Of a stretch of 64,000 nucleotides of DNA, positions 33,818-44,462 are shown piece by piece. Under the pieces are notes generated by a model. That model searched no databases, had not been told where the DNA came from, and saw nothing but the letters and a program-made list of their open reading frames with translations. Numbering within the stretch: position 1 is the first letter of the stretch; each line of letters opens with the position of its first letter. Source of the DNA: Gliomastix tumulicola (lineage: Eukaryota; Ascomycota; Sordariomycetes; Hypocreales; Bionectriaceae). The stretch spans positions 434,001-498,000 of the forward strand of contig BCHX01000002.1 of the NCBI GenBank assembly GCA_001599755.1, in the 5' to 3' direction. A program made the translations under genes and the position numbers.

Positions 33818-35223
33818 GCTGGGCGGTTTTTGGTGGCCCCTTGACCCTGCTAGTGGCTTATCTCAATGCTGCATACGACGGATTATTAGCACGCATTTAC
33901 AGGTGACACCGTAGAGTTGGCCGTGCAGTGACGAGATGCATCAACAAACAACGTTCCGATTAATGGAAGCATCCATCCCCGTCCTTAAATAACAGCCCTG
34001 TCGAATACAGGCCCGGAATATGGAAGGCAAATCAACAAAACAAGTTCCCGGCCATTTGGTACACGCATCATCGTCACTTCCAACAAAATCTTGATTTCCA
34101 TCGCGATCTAAAATCTCCTCCCCCTCGCTTGGCCCCTCCCACCATCAGAGGACGGACCCTTGTTCCCGGTTTGGCCACTCGTCTGCTATTACTTGTAACC
34201 TGGAGAAAACGCACTCCGTCATAGCGCGGTACTGGTACCGCATCTTCTGCGCAGGTTCTCCAAATTACCAGGTGTGTCGCTGTACAGTGTACTACTAGTG
34301 GTTATTGTCGCGATTTTCTGTGCTGCACCATCAGGAGGGTATTCGGGTAAAAGAGCGAATCGGAAGAGAAGCCTCAGAAACTGGGCAAACGAGCACCGCC
34401 CCCAAGGCGGTACGTCGCATGCAGGAGCTAATGTTCCGTGGATTCGCCAGTCAATCGCCTCGTCTTACGTGCATGCTCACCGGTCGCTTTTAGTGCCCTT
34501 TTTCCCCCCAAAGCCACAGTGTCAGAGCGATCGACGGCAAGGGCATGTGCAAGTCAGCAACTAGTGATGTCACTGCCCTCACCCCCTCCAATTGAGTACA
34601 ATCCTACTGGTAGTAACCAACAAGCTGCACATCCACCACACCCAACCGCAGAGTGAACACCACGTGAGAGGGCAGTTTAGGCAAGATTCTAGGAAAACCT
34701 GCTATTCATGAGGCACGCCCTCTACTCTGCAAGGGGCATGCGCTGTATCGGATCTACGTACAGTAAAAAAAAAAAAAGAACTCCAAGGGAAGCCCCATCT
34801 CCCAGCGGAAGAGGCCGGCAAAGCTCCCGGGTAAGCATGTAGCTGAGAAGAAAATCAAAAGAGAATCCCAGGCCGAAAGAAATCCATCCATTCCATTCTG
34901 TGCTGTGGTCTTCCACGCAATTTTTCCATCATTCGTTCATCATGTCCGTTTTTTTCATGCCCGTATCCAAATCCATCCGAAGCCGTATTCGACCTGTACC
35001 CGACGCAGAGTTTCCCGTCTGCAGGGTTTTCGTCTGGAATAGGCGGAAAAAAAGAAAAGAAACCCCTAGTGGACTGAGTCGCCGTTGCAAGTAGAATGGA
35101 AGAAAGGAAAAAGGAAAAGGAAAAGGATAAGGAGAAAAGGACAAAGAAGAAGTAGAGAGGCAAGTCGTGATAATCGTTCCACATAGCCAGCACGTTACGT
35201 ACGTACGTACGTCTGTCCGTGCT
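33818..35223. other. intergenic region
   Basis: No supported gene in 1.4 kb. It contains the promoter side of the DUF676 gene and the 3' region of the kinase-like gene. An ACGT tetramer repeat (TACGTACGTACGTACGT) is at about 35193-35211. Confidence 0.5.
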
Positions 35224-36738
35224 CTACTCCGAGACCAGGGACCGGCGGTTCCTCCTCTGACCCCTATGCTGCTGCTGTCCTCCCAAACTGCCATTGATAG
35301 CCTCCATCATGGCATCCTTGCTAGCCTTCTTGCCACTCGCCGCCGCCGCCGCACCACCACTTCCTCCTCCTCCTCCCGCGTGACCGGCGTTGAGCGCATC
35401 GACGTCCATGGCCTCGGCGCTGTCGTTCTTATCGTCGCGCCGGCTGCCACGGACATCGTCGGGACACGTCCCGTCGTGCTCGTCGGCCTTGTCGAGCCAG
35501 TCCCACCAGCTCTGGTCCTGCAGGATGGAGCGGACGCGGGCCTCGAGCCAGCGCGTGTTGCCCCAGAAGCCCCACGAGGCCTGGAAGCGCAGCCAGTCGA
35601 CGAGGGCGGCCTCCCAGTGGCGCACGAAGAGCTCCCAGCTGTAGTAGACGCCCTTGCGGTCGCCGAAGAGCTTGAGCGCGGCCCAGTACCGCCACAGCAG
35701 CTGGCGCTCGCCGTCGCACATGGGCATCGAGTACTCGAGCTGCTCCGCGGCGTCCGGGTCGACGGCGGTGCTGCCCAGGAGCTGCTCGAGCGAGACGGAG
35801 CACGTGAGCAGCTTGGCGAGGTCGCAGACGCCGAGCCCGAGCCCGATGTACTGGAAGTCGAAGAAGGCGACGCTGCTGCCCGGCACGTCGGTGACCATGT
35901 TCTCGGCCTTGACGTCGCCGTGCACAAACACCTCGAAGCGGCGGCCGCGCGGGGCGAGGAAGTCGGCGACGAGCTCGGCGACCGACTTGGAGTAGCCCTC
36001 GATCGGGCAGCACAGCTTGTCGGACCACTCCGAGTCCTCGTCCTGCTCGAGGTTGAGGTACTCCTGGCGGCGCGTGGCCAGGTACGTGTAGCCGCCGTTG
36101 CGCCAGAGGTTGGACCGCGCGCCGAACTCGCTGCGGTAGCGCGCCTCGTCGAGCGGCGGCAGGATGAAGTCGTCGATGCCGATGGGCAGGTACTTGTACG
36201 ACTCGCCGTGGAAGCGCGCCAGCCACCCGAGCGCGGCCTCCACCTGGACGGGGGACAGCGGCTCGCCCTTGTCGGGGACGACGGGATGCAGGGGACGCAG
36301 ATCCGTGATGATGGTCGCCAGCACACCGGCCAGCTCGGGCGGCGTCTGCTGGTGATCGCGCGTCGAGGCGACGTAGCGAGCCGCGGGCACGTCGTCGGGC
36401 AGCATGGGCGCCACCATGTAGTAGAAGAACTGCTCGACCTCGTAGCTCAGCATCTTGCGCACGTGGCCCTCGGACTCGTAGTAGTTGTCGCCGCGCGGGG
36501 GCACGACGATCTTGAGGATGAGCGGGTAGTCGCCGGCCGCGTTCGGGGGGCAGTAGGGGTCGAGGTGCTGCGCAGCCCAGTCCTCGGCGCCGGGGACCGG
36601 ACGGGCGGTGAGGTTGCAGATGAAGCCGTAGCCGGACCACAGCGTCTGGAAGGTCTGGCAGCTCGTGAGCTGGAGGTCTCTCCACGAGAGGAGGATCTCG
36701 GCGACCCGCGTCGGATCGAGGTTGACTTCGTCCTCCAT
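35224..36738 (-). CDS. APH/CHK-fold small-molecule kinase-like protein
   Basis: Single-exon minus-strand gene; 504 residues from MEDEVNLDP at 36738. The frame stays open to 36831, but that extension (MSERVSERVGEKKK) is only a translated GAGT/AAG simple repeat, so I take the inner start. The aminoglycoside phosphotransferase/choline kinase fold is shown by the ATP-side Lys strand (YPLILKIVVPP), the acidic helix (SYEVEQFFYY), the catalytic loop VHGDVKAEN (about residues 271-279) and the metal-binding FFDFQYIGLG (about 290). The C-terminal tail is Gly/Ala-rich and basic. All kinase-critical residues seem present. It probably phosphorylates a small alcohol or ethanolamine/choline-like substrate; the true substrate is unknown. 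Confidence 0.82.
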   Translation of the reverse strand: MEDEVNLDPTRVAEILLSWRDLQLTSCQTFQTLWSGYGFICNLTARPVPGAEDWAAQHLDPYCPPNAAGDYPLILKIVVPPRGDNYYESEGHVRKMLSYEVEQFFYYMVAPMLPDDVPAARYVASTRDHQQTPPELAGVLATIITDLRPLHPVVPDKGEPLSPVQVEAALGWLARFHGESYKYLPIGIDDFILPPLDEARYRSEFGARSNLWRNGGYTYLATRRQEYLNLEQDEDSEWSDKLCCPIEGYSKSVAELVADFLAPRGRRFEVFVHGDVKAENMVTDVPGSSVAFFDFQYIGLGLGVCDLAKLLTCSVSLEQLLGSTAVDPDAAEQLEYSMPMCDGERQLLWRYWAALKLFGDRKGVYYSWELFVRHWEAALVDWLRFQASWGFWGNTRWLEARVRSILQDQSWWDWLDKADEHDGTCPDDVRGSRRDDKNDSAEAMDVDALNAGHAGGGGGSGGAAAAASGKKASKDAMMEAINGSLGGQQQHRGQRRNRRSLVSE

Positions 36739-37620
36739 GTTGTTCTCTGTCGGTTTTGTCGTCTTCTTCTTCTTCTTCGCCCTCTCCGTCTTCTTCTTCT
36801 CTCCCACTCGCTCGCTCACTCGCTCACTCACTCACTCACGTTCTCGACTCGCCTCGAACTCTCTTCTCTCCCTCCGGCTTCTTCCTCTTCGCAGCTAGAA
36901 GAACTAACAACTCGAGAGAGGGGCCGGGGGGGGGCCTCTTTTAAGGTTAGCCCGTAGTGGGGAAGAACGAAAGCCCTACTACCAAAAGGTGATGGACTGG
37001 AAACCTCGAAATCGCCGGCGGGGGAACTGGAGTGGTGTTCTTTTTTTTTTTGTTGCTGCGTTGGAGTAAAGAGTGATCGTCTCCAGGCCGAGCCGGACAC
37101 GCGCGCGAAGAGAGAGCGATTGCTGCACCTCTTTTTTTCTTTTCTTTTTTTTTCCTTCTCCCCCACCGAGAAGGATAAAAAAAATAACAACAGAAAAGCG
37201 GAGTCAGCACCTGGTGCGTGTGTGTGAGTTTTTGGCTGAAGCCAAAAATATTTGTCGAGGGCGGGAAAGCGAAAAAAAAAAAAAAAAAAAACGTTGGCTG
37301 CTTTGCTGGAGTTTGCTCCCTGGTTCGGAGTAGGCAAAGAAAGGCGGCAGCCCTACTCGGAGGTCGTGCGGAACTCGCAGAGACACTGCATTCCAGCGTC
37401 CTCGGGGCTCGGCACAGGCGAATTGACTTCTTTTGGATCGAGCTAGCAGCACGTCAAAAACGTAAAAAGAGAATAAGAGAGACGTCAACAATGGGCTTCG
37501 GCACTGGGAAAAAGGGCCCCCAAATGTGGGAGGATGGGGAAGGGGGAAAGATGGATAAGTAGATAGATGGGGGTGGGAGGGAAAGATTAATTGAAGTAGC
37601 AACCGCTGGCAAGGTAGGGA

Positions 37621-37640
37621 GGGNGGGNGNGGNGGNGGGA
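37621..37640 (+). repeat. G-rich tract with five undetermined bases
   Basis: Five N symbols (37624, 37628, 37630, 37633, 37636) lie within a run of G. The base caller or assembler could not settle this tract, which suggests a length-variable G/GGA repeat. Confidence 0.9.
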
Positions 37641-37868
37641 GGTGGGAGGGAGGGAGGGAATAAAAAAGAATTGATAGAGGGGGGGAGGAGAAGAAGAGAG
37701 ATTGAGGATCGTGGGAGAAGAGGCAGGACCGAGGAGAGAGGGAATGGGAAGAAAAGGCGAGAGAGAGAGAGAGGCGAGAGTGAGAGGGAAGAATGGAATG
37801 GGCGGGGTGGAGCTGAAGAAGAGAGTGAGAGAGAGAGGGATGGGATAGAAGCCGGAGAGAAAGGTGAA
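37640..37868 (+). repeat. long purine-rich tract
   Basis: About 230 bp of the plus strand are nearly all A and G, with GAGA and GGGA repeats and only scattered pyrimidines. Confidence 0.8.
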
Positions 37869-37984
37869 TGCCAGCTCAGCTCGAATCAGCTCCCGTCAAA
37901 TTGATTGATTGAGCCCGGACGATGATGTCGAGCACAGTCGAGATGGACAAGCCGCATGGAGAAGGCGTGTATGTATTGGATGGT

Positions 37985-38010
37985 GCTGGGCTGGGCTGGG
38001 CTGGGCTGGG
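37985..38010 (+). repeat. (GGGCT)n minisatellite
   Basis: Tandem GGGCT pentamers, four to five units. Confidence 0.8.
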
Positions 38011-38262
38011 ATGAGAGATGGGGGGGCAATGCGAGGGGGACCCATCCATCCCAGTGTGAGGTGTGTGTGAGAGGTGAGTGATGCGCCTTCGTGCGAGGTG
38101 GCTTGCTCTCTGTGTCGGTATTGGTCTTGTGCGAGGGCGTACCTGGTGCGTTGTGTTTTGTTCGTTTGTTCGTTGGCTGTACCAGGCGAGCACCACATAC
38201 ATACCTTACCACATGCACGAAGCACGCCCCAACGTCGCCTCGACGTAACCCAAGGGCACCAC

Positions 38263-38283
38263 AATGCAATGCAATGCAATGCA
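38263..38283 (+). repeat. (AATGC)n minisatellite
   Basis: Four tandem AATGC pentamers. Confidence 0.8.
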
Positions 38284-38514
38284 GTGGCTGCAGGAGCTGC
38301 CCCCAGGTAGATGTATGTACCTGCCGGCACGGTATTACGACTGTGCACTGCAACCTTAGTACCCTCCTGCTTGGCCGGTATGCACGCGAGGTATCATCTG
38401 CCGCCGTCGTGGCAGATAGGTACTCCGTCCTCCCCTACCCCAATCCCCAATCCCCTCTCCTCTCCTCTTCTCTACCTCTACCCGCCGCGTGTTCATGGCC
38501 AGAGCTAGCAGAAG

Positions 38515-38538
38515 AAATAAATAAATAAATAAATAAAA
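38515..38538 (+). repeat. (AAAT)n microsatellite
   Basis: Six tandem AAAT tetramers. Confidence 0.8.
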
Positions 38539-40169
38539 GTTTAGTGATAGAGAGACTTCAGGAGGCGCCCGGATCGTCCAATGGCAGGGAGGCAATAAAA
38601 AGAAACGGAGAGGAGGGGGGGCCTGTTGGGAGGGGCAAGGACAAGACGCCGGGCAGTGGAAAAGCCGCCGCCGGCCGAGAAAAGCGCAGCAGGAGAGCAG
38701 CGTCGGGGGAAGTAAGAAAGCGATCCTGTGCACTGTACCTACTACTACTTACCTATCGTCTGATCCCGCCTAACCGCCCGGCAATCTCGAGGCCACCCCC
38801 CTCCGTTCCTCGGCTCTGCGCTCGTATTTACCCAAGAGGCAAGCAAGCAAGCAAGCATCGCATACCTGGTCCGGTCCCTCTCCTACTATGGAACACCCAT
38901 CCGCTAAAGCAGAGTGTGGTAGTACAGGTCTCAGACAGACATGGATGGCTTAGCGTGGCGTTTATGCGGTGATCAGGGAGGACAAAAGAATGAAGCAGCC
39001 CAGTCCAGCGCCTACTAGTGTCTCTCTATCGTCACAAAGGACGGACAGAACACACCAACGACGAAGGGGAAAAAAAAGGCAGAGGCAAGCGAATGGGACA
39101 AAAAGAGGGGGAGGGGTTCAAGAATGAAAATCAATCATCTTCATCACCGAATCGACAGGGAATAGACGGGATCCAATTCGCTAGTGCCGCTCTAAGGCAG
39201 AACCCATGTCCAGGCAGACCTTCTACGCGCTCGCTAATCTTTGCTCTGCTTTGGTGGATGTTGCTGTGTGTTCTGTACTCTCGGAGTGGCTCTGGAGGGC
39301 AATCTCTGCGACGAGCTGCCTGGATACTGACCAGTACTAGGTAGCACTGCAGGCAGATCCTTTGTACCCTTCCAGAAGACTCGCTGTACGATTTGTCAGA
39401 CGGACAATAAGGAAGAACCGCTGCGGTGGCGAAAGAAAGAAAAAAAATAAAAAAATGTTCCACGTTCCATGGAACACGCAGCGCATCGACGGCTAAACGT
39501 TTCTGTCGAAGCGCCCCTCTCAAAGAGGGAAAGTGGAAGGAGTGTTCCTTGTCCTTGCGTCTTGCTCGTTCGGCCGTTGCCTGCAAATCGTCGATCATCT
39601 ACGGCATTCGAATTTCCATTCGAGTCAGGTCCTCATGCTCAGCTGCCCGTTGCCAGCGTCATGATCTCCCCCCAAGCCACCCCCCCCTCCCCCGGCCCAT
39701 TTACTTACCGTTGCGGTCGGTCCTCGGGGGAACAAGTCAGCGTGGTCATTCCTCATTAATAATGGAGTTTGGTTCGCCTGTTCCCTGCAGCCGTTGCATC
39801 TTTCTCTTGGCTGCTCCTTTCGATTTATGAATGCTCATCCATACCCTGGTCACCGGTGTGAGCATCGAGCAGATCCTTTTGCCCCTCTTGACGACTTTTT
39901 TTGCGAAGGCCGAGAGGGGGGGGAAAAAAATCTCGTCGCCCCCATCATCCTCCCACGTAAGGATGTAAGTCTCACGCAGTGCATAGTCACGTTCCACGAC
40001 AGGCAATAATAGATTCCACAGCCTCAAGGCGTACAACCTCGTCTCTCTTTACGCCTGACACACACACACACACACACACACTGGACTGACTAAAAACTTC
40101 GCCCCGACCGCGCCTTTGCCCGATCTGACCGCCGGCCGGTGTGCCTGCCTGCCTGCCTGCCTGCCTGCT

Positions 40170-41749
40170 TCACAGCCCCAGAGCCTCCCTCCGGCCACTC
40201 CCCACCGCCAGATCCAGGTACGGCGCCTCGCCCAGGCTGCACACCCTATCCCCCTCCCTGTCGCGCTCCCCGTAGTCGTAGGTCGCGCAGTGCAGCGTGC
40301 ACCGGTTGTCCCAGACCGCCACGTCCTGACCGCCCTCGCCCCAGCGGAACCGCACCTGGGCGTCGTGGTTCTGCGTCACGAGGCCGAAGAGGTAGGCCAG
40401 CAGGGCGTCGCTCTCGTCTTTGGTCACGCCGTCGATGCGCCGCGTGAAGCCGCGGTTGACGAAGACGGAGCGCCAGCCCGTCACCGGATTCGTCCGCACG
40501 ACGGGGTGCGTGGCCGAGAGGTCGGGCCCCTGGTTCAGCGGGCTGCCGCGCTGGCCCTCGCGGAGCGGGTTGCCCAGGAGGCGGGCCTGGTCGTGGAAGA
40601 AGTTGGCGTCGTGCGTGGCCGTCAGGCCCTCGAGGAAGGATCGCATGGGGGGCGAGAGGCGGTCGTAGATCTCGTAGCCCGACGCCCACAGCTGGCATGG
40701 GGAGAGGGGAGCGTTAGTTAATCATCGGACAGACACACACAGGAACAACAGAGGAGGAGGAGGAGGAGGAGGAGGAGGAGGAGGAGGAGTTGGCCGTCCC
40801 GCATCCAATGAGACGCATCCACGTTCGAAGCAACGCGGGATTCGCAAGGGAACACAAAGGTAACGTTATGATGATGATGATGAATATGATGATTCAATGG
40901 AGAGGGGGGGCTGATGGCTGCCTGTTGCAGCATGTATACATGCCATATACATAAGGCAGGCAGGCATGGGTGCATGAGGGAGGGCGTGTGAGGGGAAAGG
41001 AAGCACTGGGAGGGAGGGATGAACCCACCGTGTCGCCGCCCGTGGGGGGCAGCGTATGAACCTTGAGCATCGCATAGTCGGAGGGCACCTTTTCGAACGT
41101 GCTGGCTCCAGCAGTCAGCACCCGATCCGAGGTGAACATATCATGATTCTATGTCATAGGCAGCACCACGTCGTTCCCTTTTTCAACCGCCGGACCTAAT
41201 TGGGGGAATTCTTTCCTTCCTTCAGATGAGGCAAAAGGGAAACAAAACTCACATGTCGCTATGCCACCCCGTGCTCGCAAACCGACTCACGTCGCTGCGC
41301 TGCTGCGTCAGCCCGCCCGCCTGCCGCTGCTTCGCCGCGCTGATGACGCCAATCTGGTCGCCCAGCTCGGAGCCCTCCGCCGTGAGCGGGTGCACGTGCA
41401 GCCCCGAGCTCGCGGGCGAGCCGGCCAGACGCGTGAGCGCCAGCGTGAGCGCCTTCATCTCCTCTGTCGTCACGCCGTCCTGGTCGCGGAGGAAGACGAC
41501 GCCTCGCTGCGAGACGGTGACGGCCAGGTCGCGGATGCGGGCCTCGTCGCCGAGGAGGTGGTCGCGGATCCGGAGGTCGGTGAACTCGCGGCCGATGACC
41601 GGCGTCACGTCACGCTGGTTGAAGCTGTCGAGGCTGCCGCTGTACTTGAGCGGGCCGGTGAGGCTGGGTCGGGCGTCTGGATGGCCTCCCACGATGTCCG
41701 TGTGGCCATTGCTGGCGCCGTTCTGGTCCTGGGTCGCAGTGGCAGTCAT
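40170..41749 (-). CDS. TauD/TfdA-type 2-oxoglutarate and Fe(II)-dependent dioxygenase
   Basis: Three exons on the minus strand: 41749-41253, 41101-41029 and 40691-40170, giving 363 residues. The introns are 151 and 337 nt. Exon joins restore WHSDITFEKVPSDYAML and LPPTGGDTLWASGYEIYD, both diagnostic of the fungal TauD group. WHSD holds the first iron-binding His and the Asp. The distal His is in WDNRCTLHCATYD, and an Arg for 2-oxoglutarate is expected in the following basic stretch. N-terminal GREFTDLRIRDHLLGD and RGVVFLRDQ are also typical. The enzyme probably hydroxylates taurine or another alkylsulfonate, or a related acid, so that sulfite is released as a sulfur source in the cytosol. The second intron is unusually long and carries a GGA repeat. 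The start at 41749 has a TATA-like element 150 bp upstream. Confidence 0.9.
40751..40789 (+). repeat. (GAG)n microsatellite in a TauD intron
   Basis: About thirteen GAG/GGA triplets inside the 337-nt second intron (CTC on the coding strand). Confidence 0.85.
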
Positions 41750-43039
41750 GTTTGCTCAGGCAGCCGGTGTCTTCTATTGAAGTGTTCTAGGTATGTGCAG
41801 CAGCAGACCCGATCTTCTTCCTTCTGTACAGCCGAGAGGGGAAGCGTGAGAGAGCGAGGGGGGAAGGCAACGCATACGTATCAAAGAGGCCTCATCTCCT
41901 ATATAAATGCCCATCTAGCTCCCTCCCTCCCTCCCTCCCTTTCGGTAAACCGAGGCACCGCTTTCGCTCACCTCCCGCGAATTCCACGCCTATCGTGGAA
42001 TACTACCCTCTCGGATCAGCCATCGTAGCGTCGCCGGCAGCCGCGAGAGTGAGGGGAGCTCTCGTTCAGCGGGCTGACTGAGCGAATCAAGGGTGAGGGG
42101 TAAGACGCCAGAGGTCCCCGTGATGACATGATCGCTTTGGCGCGCGGAGGAGACTACTGGAGATCGTTAACTGTGGCCCACCATCCGCACGGCCGTTTCG
42201 ATATCGATGGGCTATGGGGGGGTGCTCTGAGTCTGAGCCACTAAAATCGGTGGCATGTCCCGATGAGTCGTCACTGCGGCGAGTGACTGTGAGTCTCGAG
42301 CCGGGGTGCCGTTGACGGCCCGACAACTGCCCTCAGCTTGTCCCTGAAGAGGCCACCAGCGGTGGTCCGAGGAGGCGATATCATGCTCTTCGTGCTTGTG
42401 AGTAGATAGCATGCAGACGCTTGGCTTCATTCCACCTGTTGGCCGTTCTCGTATCCACCGCATCTGGCCCCCATCGCCAGGTCAAAGCCATCCTGGGCCA
42501 GAGATCCAGTGCCCTGGGACCTGGTAGTTTGATTGTTGGCTCGATAAAGGGCTCGAGAGTCCAGCTGTTGGGGGGCTGCTCTTGCCACGTCCGAAGCGTC
42601 GGGAGGTCATTCGCTTCCTTGGGTCCTGACTTGCCCCATCGCGGCGGAGAGAAACGAGTGGAATAAGACATTCCTAAACGGGAGGGAGGCCGATACGAGA
42701 AGAGAGCCTCCGGGTGTCAAATGTGACAGGTCTGAAGTGGTAAATACTAGTAATAGTATCAAGCCCAAACGACGCGATGAATAATGGCTTTGGCGCGTTT
42801 TGGCGGCTTTGGTTTGATAGGCTCGAGTCCAGGCCCGTCGATCGTGCTGAGCCCCTGTAAATCCCCTAAATCCCAGCGCACGGCCCCTTGAGACAGCAGC
42901 GTCATACATTTGGCCAGCTTAGTCCAGAGTCATGACATCAAGACCTTCAGTCGCATTCACGCTCCGTGAACAGACCTCGAGTTTCTGAGTAGATGGCCTG
43001 GATGATCGGTTCTTTTCTTTTTGTTCATTTTACTCACAG
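41750..43039. other. intergenic region between divergent genes
   Basis: No gene supported. A (CCCT)n repeat at about 41920-41940 lies in the TauD promoter. A T-rich TTTTACTCACAG just before 43040 looks like an intron acceptor and may end a 5' leader intron of the DNA glycosylase gene. Confidence 0.5.
41900..41908 (-). promoter_or_regulatory. TATA-like element of the TauD-type gene
   Basis: Plus TATATAAAT (minus ATTTATATA) lies about 150 bp before the minus-strand ATG at 41749. It is the only such element close to the start; the functional link is inferred. Confidence 0.4.
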
Positions 43040-44269
43040 ATGCTAATATCGCCGTTGTATAGACTGACTCGCACCATCGTCCGTCCCTTCACATTGAGCC
43101 TCACAAACACTCACATTGGCATCATCAGCTCGTCGAAAGCATCTCGGCCAGCATCAACGATGGCCATCACGAGACGTAGCACTCGTGCTTCAAAGAGAGC
43201 TGCCGACTCTCCTGACATCAAGGCGGAGTCTCTCAAAGATTCATCTGCCCTCACCCCTCCTCCGTCCGCCAAGCGCATCAAACGCTCCCCTTCATCAACG
43301 CCTCACAAAGTAAAGCTCGAGGCATCGACATCACCGTCTCCCATCAAGAAACCAAAGAAGACCAACGGCGCAGACGCATCGGAAGACAAAGTCCTCGCCC
43401 TCCAGACCAAGAAGCTCTCCTCCTACACGCACAACACCTCCCCCTTCCCGTCCTTCGCCCGACCAACGCCCCAGGAATGCCGCCTCGCGCACACGATCCT
43501 GGCCTCTCTGCATGGCGACCGCAGCAGACCGCAGGTCGTCAAGGCGCCCCGCGACAGAGCCGGCTGCGGCGACTCGCCCTGCGTCCTCGACGCCCTCGTC
43601 CGCACGATCCTCTCCCAGAACACGAGCGACTCCAACTCGTCGCGCGCAAAGCGCAGCATGGACGACGTCTACGGCGAGGCCGACGACGACAACAACAACA
43701 ACACTATGGAAGACCGCTGGCGGCGCATCGCCGAGGGCGGCCAGCCGAAGCTCGAGGATGCCATCCGCACAGGCGGCCTCGCGAGCACCAAGTCGCGCGT
43801 CATCATCGACATCCTCAACCAGGTGCGCTCACGGCACGGCGTCTACTCGCTCGATCACCTCCTGGACCTGTCGCACTCGGACGACGCCTGCATGCGCGAG
43901 ATGCTCTCCCTCAAGGGCGTGGGCCCCAAGACGGCGTCGTGTGTGCTGCTCTTCTGTCTGAAGAGGGACAGCTTCGCCGTGGACACGCACGTGCACCGCA
44001 TCACGGGACTGCTGGGCTGGCGGCCGGCGTCGTGCTCGCGGGACGAGGCGCATGCGCATCTGGACGCGCGAATTCCTGCCGAGGAGAAGTATCCGCTTCA
44101 TGTCTTGATCATTGCGCATGGGAAGCGCTGTGAGGAGTGTCGGGCTGGAGGGAAGAACCTGGGGAAGTGCGAGCTGAGAAAGGCGTTTCGGAAGGGGAAG
44201 ATTGAAGGCGAGGCTGGTGAGGTCGCGAAGCAGGAGGAGCTCGACGAAATCAAGCAAGAAGAGACGTGA
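43040..44269 (+). CDS. HhH-GPD DNA glycosylase (endonuclease III-like)
   Basis: Single open frame of 409 residues. The base-excision-repair fold is clear: helix-hairpin-helix LSLKGVGPKTASCVLL (about residue 291), then FAVDTHVHRITGLLGW (about 313) with the catalytic Asp. The Lys in LKGVGPKTA suggests a bifunctional glycosylase/AP lyase. The C-terminal cysteines (GKRCEECRAGGKNLGKC) do not have the C-x6-C-x2-C-x5-C spacing of the iron-sulfur loop. Residues 40-110 are basic and Ser/Pro-rich with KRIKRS and KKPKK, likely nuclear signals. The first about 40 residues (MLISPLYRLTRTIVRPFTLS) look like a mitochondrial presequence. A second ATG at 43160 (MAITRRSTRASKRA) would give a nuclear form. Because an intron-acceptor-like CACAG directly precedes 43040, the downstream ATG may instead be the only start. 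Confidence 0.88.
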   Translation: MLISPLYRLTRTIVRPFTLSLTNTHIGIISSSKASRPASTMAITRRSTRASKRAADSPDIKAESLKDSSALTPPPSAKRIKRSPSSTPHKVKLEASTSPSPIKKPKKTNGADASEDKVLALQTKKLSSYTHNTSPFPSFARPTPQECRLAHTILASLHGDRSRPQVVKAPRDRAGCGDSPCVLDALVRTILSQNTSDSNSSRAKRSMDDVYGEADDDNNNNTMEDRWRRIAEGGQPKLEDAIRTGGLASTKSRVIIDILNQVRSRHGVYSLDHLLDLSHSDDACMREMLSLKGVGPKTASCVLLFCLKRDSFAVDTHVHRITGLLGWRPASCSRDEAHAHLDARIPAEEKYPLHVLIIAHGKRCEECRAGGKNLGKCELRKAFRKGKIEGEAGEVAKQEELDEIKQEET

Positions 44270-44462
44270 TAGACGAGTGGTACATAGACCGTCGTCCTAT
44301 GGCCGTCGAGATGCTACTCGATCGAGCGGCTGTTATATTACAACTGTACAACATATGTCCCTGTCGCTCCGTATACATAATAGACCAAAACACAAGGGTA
44401 TCTTTTTGTTCCCAACGCCTCGCAAAATTCCAACAAGAGAAGCAACGGCATAGGCAGACGCC

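Larger units (their letters stand above)
36739..40169. other. 3.4-kb gap rich in simple sequence, no gene supported
   Basis: No convincing coding frame. From about 36.8 to 37.3 kb the plus strand has long C/T and T runs. From 37.6 to 37.9 kb it is almost all purine. Short tandem repeats follow at 38.0, 38.27, 38.5, 38.84 and 40.06 kb (GGGCT, AATGC, AAAT, GCAA and CA). It probably combines long regulatory regions with slipped repeats. Confidence 0.5.

Noticed and set aside
35167..36957. 596-codon plus-strand frame opposite the APH/CHK-fold gene
   Set aside because: It mirrors the codons of the minus-strand kinase gene; its composition (Val, Gly, Ala, Arg, Glu runs) is that of an antisense shadow.
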